A DNA stretch of 64,000 bases, taken from positions 1 through 64,000 of the forward strand of contig NZ_CAKTTZ010000006.1 of NCBI RefSeq assembly GCF_934617235.1, in the 5' to 3' direction. Positions 59,064 to 64,000 of this stretch are shown piece by piece. The translations under genes and the position numbers were made by a program. Below the pieces are notes generated by a model. That model was not told the origin of the DNA. It worked only from the letters and a program-made list of their open reading frames with translations, and did not search any database. Source of the DNA: an uncultured Ellagibacter sp. (GTDB taxonomy: Bacteria; Actinomycetota; Coriobacteriia; Coriobacteriales; Eggerthellaceae). How positions within the stretch are numbered: the first letter of the stretch is position 1; the number at the start of each line of letters is the position of its first letter.

Positions 59064-61934
59064 TTATTCCTCGATGGCTTCGTAGCTCATCGTGTAACGC
59101 TTGCCCGTTTCCTCGTCGATGAGGCCGTTGGTGGTGGGGTCGTAGGCCCAGCCATAGTAGGCGTCATGGTAGACGTTGGTCGCGGGGTCGATCAGCCAAC
59201 CGCTTTCAGGGTTGTAGATGTAGGGCTTGTCGCCGAGGCGAGCGTAACCCTTCTCACGATCCCAGGTGAGCTGCTCGGGCACGGCGTAGGGAGCATCCTG
59301 GCCCGGGTACAGACGGATGCCCGCGAGCTCAGCGATCTCCTCGCGCTCCATCGTGTACTTCTTGCCGGTGGCCTTGTCCGTAAGGCAGTTCTCAGCGGCA
59401 ACGTAGTACCAACCGGTGTGGGCATCGACGTACTCGTTGGTCTTCGGGTCGATCAGCCAGCCGGAATCGTCCAGACGGAACTGGGTGGAATCCTGATAGA
59501 CCGCATCGTTTTGCCACTGCCAGCTAAAGCCCTCGGGGATTTCCTTCGTGCAGGCAGGAGCCTCGAAGGGAAGCTTCTCCCAGCGAAGCACGCGGTGCTT
59601 GAGATCCTCGGGGTCGGTGGAGATGCCCGGCGTCTTCGCGCAACCGGGGATGGACCAGGTCTTGTCCTTGGCGTTCCACTCGTGGTCGGCCTCGGTGCAC
59701 TTGTAGACCTTGCACATCAGGCCGCGGTTTGCCCAGGAACCGCCCATCGGGTCGCAATCCCACTCGTCGACAGAAGTGAGGACGTTGGTGTTGGACTCGA
59801 GGCAGCCGAACGGGTTGTCCAGGTCGATGTTGGTGTCGCGCTCGGGGAACCACCAGCCGCGCGGGACGAACACGACGCGAGGATCGACCTCGGGCTCGAC
59901 GTTCGCGCGCATCTTGATGCGGCCGCGCTGGGTCTCGATCCAGCACCAGTCGCCGTACTCGATGCCGAGCTTCTCAGCGAGCTCGGGGTTGATCGAGAAG
60001 TACGGGTCGGGGTACAGGTAGCGCATGCCCGGCATCTGGAAGTGCTCGGAGTGGTGATACGGCATGAAGCCGCCGCCCGTGGTGAGCACGATCGGGTACT
60101 CTTCGGCGAGCTCGGGGTTGTCCACCTCGTTCTCGGCGCAGGGCAGGTAGGTCGGCATGCCAGGATAGCCCAGCTCGCGCAGGATCGTGGAGTTGCACTC
60201 AATCTTGCCGGTCGGCGTCCAGAAGCCACCGCGCGTGACGTACTTGTTCTGGTGCAGCGGCGGATAGTACATGCGGATGTTGTTGACGAAGTCGTTCCAG
60301 TCGGCGCAGGGAAGGCCCAGAGGCGCGATGATGTAGGAGTAGACTTCCTCTTCAGTCTCCCACGGCCAGTTTGCGGGATCCTGTCCGCAGGCCAGGCCGA
60401 GCATGCGCCAGAAGGACATGTCGGTGTGACGGTCGAACTTCGGCTGGATAGCGCGGCGGCCACCCATGACGGAGTCGGTTGCGCCGTAGTGCGTGACGAT
60501 GGTCGGACGCTCAAGAGCGCCGGCGGCCGGGAACACGTAGTCGGAGAAGAGCGCTGCCGGGGTCATCCAGTAATCGACGGTGACCAGGAACTCGACCTTC
60601 TTCAGGGCGGCGAGCGTCATCTTGGAGTCGCCGTAGGAGTTCACCGGGTTGGTCGCGTTGCAGATGAGAGCGCGGATCTGATAGGGCTCGCCGGTGAGGA
60701 TCGCCTTGAACACGCTCGGGCCGTGAGCCTCGCAGAACCACTCTGCGGGAAGCGTCTTGCCCCAGGTGCGCTTGGCGTTGTTGGAGATGAGCGTGTAGCC
60801 GGGCCAAGAGGTCAGCTTGAACTTGTCAGAACCGATCTGCTTCGCCTTCTGCTCCTCGGGAAGCAGCTCGTTGAGCTCGAGCTCTTCGTCGGTGATGAAG
60901 TTGAGAGCAGGGCCGGGCATACCGTCGCCGCCGGGAACCTCGAGGTTGCCGGTGATGGCGCGCATAAGCTGGCGAGCCTGAGAGCCGGTCGCGGACGCAG
61001 GTCCGAACTGGTCCCAAGAGCAGCCCCACTGGATGCAGCCGGGCTTGGTGGTCGCGTACATGCGAGCAGCCTTGCGGATGTCCTCCGGGTCGAGCCAGGT
61101 GATGGGGGCAGCCCATTCCGGCGTGTACGGAGCCATGTGCTCACGCAGCTCCTCGAAGCCGTCGCACCACTGGTCGACGAACTCGAAGTCATAGAGGAAC
61201 TCGTTGATGATGACGTTGAGCATCGCGAGCGAGAGCGCGGTGTCCGAGCCCGGTCGCAGCGGCAGCCACAGGTCTGCCTTGCAGGCGGTTTCGGAGAAAC
61301 GCGGATCGACGTAGATGATCTTCATGCCCGCGAGCTGAAGGTCAGTGTAGCCGTGCATGGAGGGCAGCGAAGACGCAGCCGGGTTCATGCCCCAAAGGAT
61401 CAGGCACTTCGCAGCGCCCAGGTCGGTCTCGAACGGAGACCAGCCGGCGACGACCGTCTCGGCCATGAACGTCGGAATCCAGCACAGAAGCGCGTTATGG
61501 AAGCCGTTCGGCGTGCCGAACTGGTTCAGGAAGCGACGACGCGCCCAGTCGTCGGTACGGGTCGTACCACCCGCGGAGGCAACCGCCTCAGCGCCCGACT
61601 CTGCCTTGATCTGGTTGAGTCGCTCGGCAACCTCTTTGATTGCCTGGTCGTACGGGATCTGCTCCCACTTGTTCTCGCCCTTTTCGCCAGCGCGCTTGAG
61701 CGCATGGTTGATGCGGGCGGGATGGTTGACGTGCAAAAGCGCGCTCGTACCGCGGCAGCACAGACCACCCTGGTTGTTGTAATCGGGATCGCCTTCGATC
61801 TTGATTACGTCGCCGTCCTTGACATAGGCAAGGACACCGCAGTTGGCATGGCAGAAATAGCACTGCGTTCTGATGCGCTCGACGCCTTCGGCGAGTTCGC
61901 CGTTCTCGTCGTAAATGCTGACCTTATCAGCCAT
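59064..61934 (-). CDS. Molybdopterin oxidoreductase with duplicated aromatic C-terminal motif
   Basis: 956 residues. 4Fe-4S ligands Cys25, 28, 32 (CYFCHANC) and Cys59/60; LLCWIPTF holds the likely Mo-ligand Cys; further segments LWGMNPAASS, YVDPRFSETACKADLWLPLRPGSDTALSLAMLNV and LTTGGGFMPYHHSEHFQMPG are typical. No Tat signal, so the active site should face the cytoplasm even though an NrfD anchor is encoded with it. After the last conserved domain come about 140 residues with two copies (about 819-868 and 906-956) of a motif SGWLIDPxTNxY.DA..GW.Y....N.L.D..TGK.YTM. I know no equivalent in the family. Function and substrate unknown. Confidence 0.88.
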   Translation of the reverse strand: MADKVSIYDENGELAEGVERIRTQCYFCHANCGVLAYVKDGDVIKIEGDPDYNNQGGLCCRGTSALLHVNHPARINHALKRAGEKGENKWEQIPYDQAIKEVAERLNQIKAESGAEAVASAGGTTRTDDWARRRFLNQFGTPNGFHNALLCWIPTFMAETVVAGWSPFETDLGAAKCLILWGMNPAASSLPSMHGYTDLQLAGMKIIYVDPRFSETACKADLWLPLRPGSDTALSLAMLNVIINEFLYDFEFVDQWCDGFEELREHMAPYTPEWAAPITWLDPEDIRKAARMYATTKPGCIQWGCSWDQFGPASATGSQARQLMRAITGNLEVPGGDGMPGPALNFITDEELELNELLPEEQKAKQIGSDKFKLTSWPGYTLISNNAKRTWGKTLPAEWFCEAHGPSVFKAILTGEPYQIRALICNATNPVNSYGDSKMTLAALKKVEFLVTVDYWMTPAALFSDYVFPAAGALERPTIVTHYGATDSVMGGRRAIQPKFDRHTDMSFWRMLGLACGQDPANWPWETEEEVYSYIIAPLGLPCADWNDFVNNIRMYYPPLHQNKYVTRGGFWTPTGKIECNSTILRELGYPGMPTYLPCAENEVDNPELAEEYPIVLTTGGGFMPYHHSEHFQMPGMRYLYPDPYFSINPELAEKLGIEYGDWCWIETQRGRIKMRANVEPEVDPRVVFVPRGWWFPERDTNIDLDNPFGCLESNTNVLTSVDEWDCDPMGGSWANRGLMCKVYKCTEADHEWNAKDKTWSIPGCAKTPGISTDPEDLKHRVLRWEKLPFEAPACTKEIPEGFSWQWQNDAVYQDSTQFRLDDSGWLIDPKTNEYVDAHTGWYYVAAENCLTDKATGKKYTMEREEIAELAGIRLYPGQDAPYAVPEQLTWDREKGYARLGDKPYIYNPESGWLIDPATNVYHDAYYGWAYDPTTNGLIDEETGKRYTMSYEAIEE

Positions 61935-62357
61935 CTACCTTCCCCTCTTCTTCTCGTCCTACAGACACCTACTATTCGGTTCGTCGGGTTTTGCGACCTG
62001 CGCATTGTCCGAAAACGCATAGTACGCCCCGACGCGTTGACAGCGGTAGTGTACGGAAGAGCCCTTCTGCAAGCATCGCCCCGCCAGTCTGAATTCCCCC
62101 GACGGATAAACCTTTCAGTATGAGCCAGGAATAAGCCTTCCTTTATGCCACCACTCGCCGATTTCGCGGCACCGAACGCGAAAAAACACAGGTATAGACC
62201 CGTGGCTTGACGCGAACGACTATTCGACCGAATCTTCGTTAGGGATTATAGCTATTGCCTACGGACTGCCGCGATACTTCGTCCCCCCAAAGGGGCTGCT
62301 TTGCATGGCGAGCGGGGTATAATCGGCGGCGTATGGCGCAACGAGAAAGAGACCCTT
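61935..62357 (+). other. Divergent regulatory region
   Basis: 423 bp between two divergent genes and without a coding frame. A TATAAT at 62318-62323 with weak -35 probably serves the PhnP-like gene. Signals for the minus-strand enzyme operon were not identified with confidence. Confidence 0.45.
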
Positions 62358-63149
62358 ATGAAAAAGCACACTTTCACCTTTATGGGCACGGGCGCGGGCT
62401 GCGGCGTGCCCTCGTTTTTCTGCGATTGCCCCGCATGCGAGGAGGCGCGGGCGAATCCGCGCGCGAGGCGCGGAGATTGCGGGACTATGATCCGCGGCGA
62501 GAAGACGCTTTTCATCGACACGCCCCCCGACCTGCGCCATCAGTGCATTCGCGAGAACGTGCGGCGCATTGACGAGGTCTTGTACACCCATTGCCACTCC
62601 GACCATGTGGGAGGGCTTTTGGAACTCGAGTACCTCGTGCAGCTGAAGCAGAAAGAGGCGCTCCCCATCTACGGCAGCGCCGAGACGCTCGCGGGCATCG
62701 CGCAGGAGTTCCACTACATGACCTATGCGCTCGACATGCGCGAGATTGCGCCGATGGACACGGTTGAATTCGACGGCGTGAAATACACGGCGCTCCCCTG
62801 CACCCACGCTGCGGGCACCTACGGTTATCTCATCGAGACCGACGGCACGCGCATGCTCTACGCCTCCGACACCGGGAAGCTGCCGCCCGAGACCTACGAG
62901 CGCCTGCAGGATATCGACATCCTCGCGATGGACGCGACCTTCTGGAAGAACAACTGGTCCCCCGCCGCGCACCACAGCGTGCAGGAATGCATCGAGGAAG
63001 GGCTTTCGCTGAATGCGGGCAAGATCTACCTCACGCACCTGTGCATGCACTACGACGAGCCGATCACGCTCGTGGAGCTAGAGGAATTCCTCGCGCAGTA
63101 CGAAGGCCGCGTCGAGGCCGCCCACGACGGGCTCACGTTTGAGATTTAG
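62358..63149 (+). CDS. PhnP-like metallo-beta-lactamase-fold phosphodiesterase
   Basis: 263 residues; ATG 62358. The metal motif is THCHSDHVGG, with further ligands in HAAGTYGY, ASDTGKLP and LTHLCMHYDE. The N-terminal MGTGAGCGVPSFFCDCPACEEARANPRARR is the PhnP signature with a zinc-binding Cys cluster. PhnP hydrolyses cyclic ribose phosphates in phosphonate use; outside phosphonate operons, as here, related enzymes act on other cyclic or nucleotide phosphates. The exact substrate is not known. Confidence 0.88.
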   Translation: MKKHTFTFMGTGAGCGVPSFFCDCPACEEARANPRARRGDCGTMIRGEKTLFIDTPPDLRHQCIRENVRRIDEVLYTHCHSDHVGGLLELEYLVQLKQKEALPIYGSAETLAGIAQEFHYMTYALDMREIAPMDTVEFDGVKYTALPCTHAAGTYGYLIETDGTRMLYASDTGKLPPETYERLQDIDILAMDATFWKNNWSPAAHHSVQECIEEGLSLNAGKIYLTHLCMHYDEPITLVELEEFLAQYEGRVEAAHDGLTFEI

Positions 63150-63199
63150 TGCTTGACCACTAATAGATGGCGTCCTATACTATAGGAGGTCTGAAACAC

Positions 63200-63235
63200 A
63201 AAGAGCCGAGGATGCCGCCACATCCTCGGCTCTTT
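63200..63235. terminator. Bidirectional terminator between the PhnP-like gene and pheT
   Basis: Perfect 15-bp stem (63200-63214 with 63221-63235), 6-nt loop, A-rich on one side and T-rich on the other; serves both convergent genes. Confidence 0.9.
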
Positions 63236-63254
63236 CATTATGGGACGAGTGCTT

Positions 63255-64000
63255 CTACCCGCGGACTTCGGCACCTGTCGCCGAGCACACCTTCTTCACC
63301 ATGCGCTCGTGCGCCTTCTCCGCCTCGTCGCTCGTGAGCGTGCGATCGACAGCGCGATAGGTAAGCGCGTACGCCATCGACTTCTTGCCGGCGCCGAGGC
63401 GCTTCTCGTCACGGTAAACGTCGAACAAGCGCACGTCTTCCAAAAGCTTTCCGCCGGCAGACGTCATGCACTGGACGAGACGCTCGTGGGTGACGTCCTC
63501 GTCGACGACGAACGCGATGTCCATCGACACTGCGGGGAACGTGGGCACGTCGACGTAGTCGCGCGCAGGACGCGCCGCACGCTCGAGCGCCTCGAGATCG
63601 AGCTCGAAGGCGACGACGGGCGCCGCCGCGTCGTAGGCAGCCACGGCGAGCGGATGGAGCTCGCCCACCCAGCCAAGCGACGTGCCGCCCGAGAGCATCT
63701 CGGCTGCGCGACCGGGCTGCAGCTGCGGCGCCTCGTCGGCGGTGAGCGCCCTGAAACGCACCTTGGGAAGCGCAAGCTCACGCGCGAGGTTCTCGAGCAC
63801 GCCCTTGCCGTCGAAGAAATCGTAGGGAGCGGGCGACTCGTTCCAGCCGGCGTCGCGCACGGCACCAGCCAAAACGCCGGCGAGCTTCTCGCGCTCCTTG
63901 GGCTTCTTCTTGCCCTCGTGGGCGAAGAACACGCGGCCCATCTCGTAGAGCTGGATGTTCTTCACGCCGCGGTTCTGGTTGTGAGCGATGGAGCGCAGGA
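63255..64000 (-). CDS. pheT: Phenylalanine-tRNA ligase beta subunit, C-terminal part (cut by window end)
   Basis: The open frame runs from the stop at 63255 to the end of the window (about 248 residues). It includes the class-II catalytic-like region (AHNQNRGVKNIQLYEMGRVF) and the C-terminal anticodon-binding fold (PTFPAVSMDIAFVVDEDVTHERL...LEDVRLFDVYRDEKRLGAGKKSMAYALTYRAVDRTLTSDEA), both diagnostic of PheT. The enzyme charges tRNA-Phe as an alpha2-beta2 complex. The N-terminal two thirds lie outside the window. Confidence 0.95.
   Translation of the reverse strand, partial: LRSIAHNQNRGVKNIQLYEMGRVFFAHEGKKKPKEREKLAGVLAGAVRDAGWNESPAPYDFFDGKGVLENLARELALPKVRFRALTADEAPQLQPGRAAEMLSGGTSLGWVGELHPLAVAAYDAAAPVVAFELDLEALERAARPARDYVDVPTFPAVSMDIAFVVDEDVTHERLVQCMTSAGGKLLEDVRLFDVYRDEKRLGAGKKSMAYALTYRAVDRTLTSDEAEKAHERMVKKVCSATGAEVRG

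Noticed and set aside
59166..62123. 985-codon open frame on the plus strand
   Set aside because: Antisense to the 956-residue molybdopterin enzyme, whose Fe-S and Mo motifs are unmistakable; long antisense frames are expected in GC-rich DNA.

Overview
The window is high-GC, densely packed bacterial DNA that reads like an anaerobic actinobacterium of the Coriobacteriia, most likely Eggerthellaceae (a Slackia/Gordonibacter/Eggerthella-type genome). This is inferred from gene content and codon use, because no rRNA gene is present. Supporting signs are a class III (anaerobic) ribonucleotide reductase with a NrdR operator, three DMSO-reductase-family molybdopterin enzymes with several Fe-S partners, a 2-hydroxyacyl-CoA-dehydratase-type protein with its ATPase, a fused SecDF, and no oxygen-dependent metabolism.

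Layout. 0-10.4 kb: end of an amino-acid permease, small regulators (HIRAN, WYL), a secreted nuclease lipoprotein, a GntR/ABC operon, a LOG-family protein, prfC and an esterase. 10.4-18 kb is rich in DNA repair: ung, a PD-(D/E)XK-like orphan protein framed by copies of a 36-bp repeat, nrdD, and a three-domain fusion of a uracil/hypoxanthine-type glycosylase, a Vsr nickase and a GIY-YIG nuclease. 18-25 kb: secDF, then a more AT-rich accessory stretch (hypothetical gene, DMT transporter, AAA/DUF4143 ATPase with tandem inverted repeats, DinJ/YafQ module). 25-31.5 kb: an island lying between two copies of the tgt 3' end. It carries an MFS transporter, a cytoplasmic molybdopterin enzyme, its ferredoxin, an FKBP, a Cys-rich protein and a LysR regulator, and it resembles gut catechol-dehydroxylase loci.

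31.5-40 kb is a queuosine neighbourhood. tgt (with a HAD hydrolase) diverges from queH. queH overlaps two genes for a 2-hydroxyacyl-CoA-dehydratase-like protein and a second such domain fused to the ATP-driven activase. A Phd/ParE-type module follows, then queA, whose start has been duplicated by a small palindromic insertion. 40-49.9 kb: ligA, an HdeD-like protein, nnrD, a second PD-(D/E)XK-like paralogue in repeat-rich DNA, acpS, glmS, a PadR regulator and a flavin reductase. 50-62 kb, all on the minus strand: a redox gene set (GNAT, DUF169-ferredoxin, Tes-like radical SAM, DUF2064, molybdopterin enzyme, HdrB-like CCG protein), then a second complete module (NrfD anchor, four-cluster ferredoxin, 956-aa molybdopterin enzyme with a duplicated aromatic C-terminal motif). 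The window ends with a PhnP-like hydrolase and the 3' part of pheT.

The strongest candidates for undescribed biology are the glycosylase-Vsr-GIY-YIG fusion, the tgt-flanked molybdoenzyme island with its duplicated operator, and the overlapping queH/activase operon. All functional statements come from motif reading only. No database search was run.
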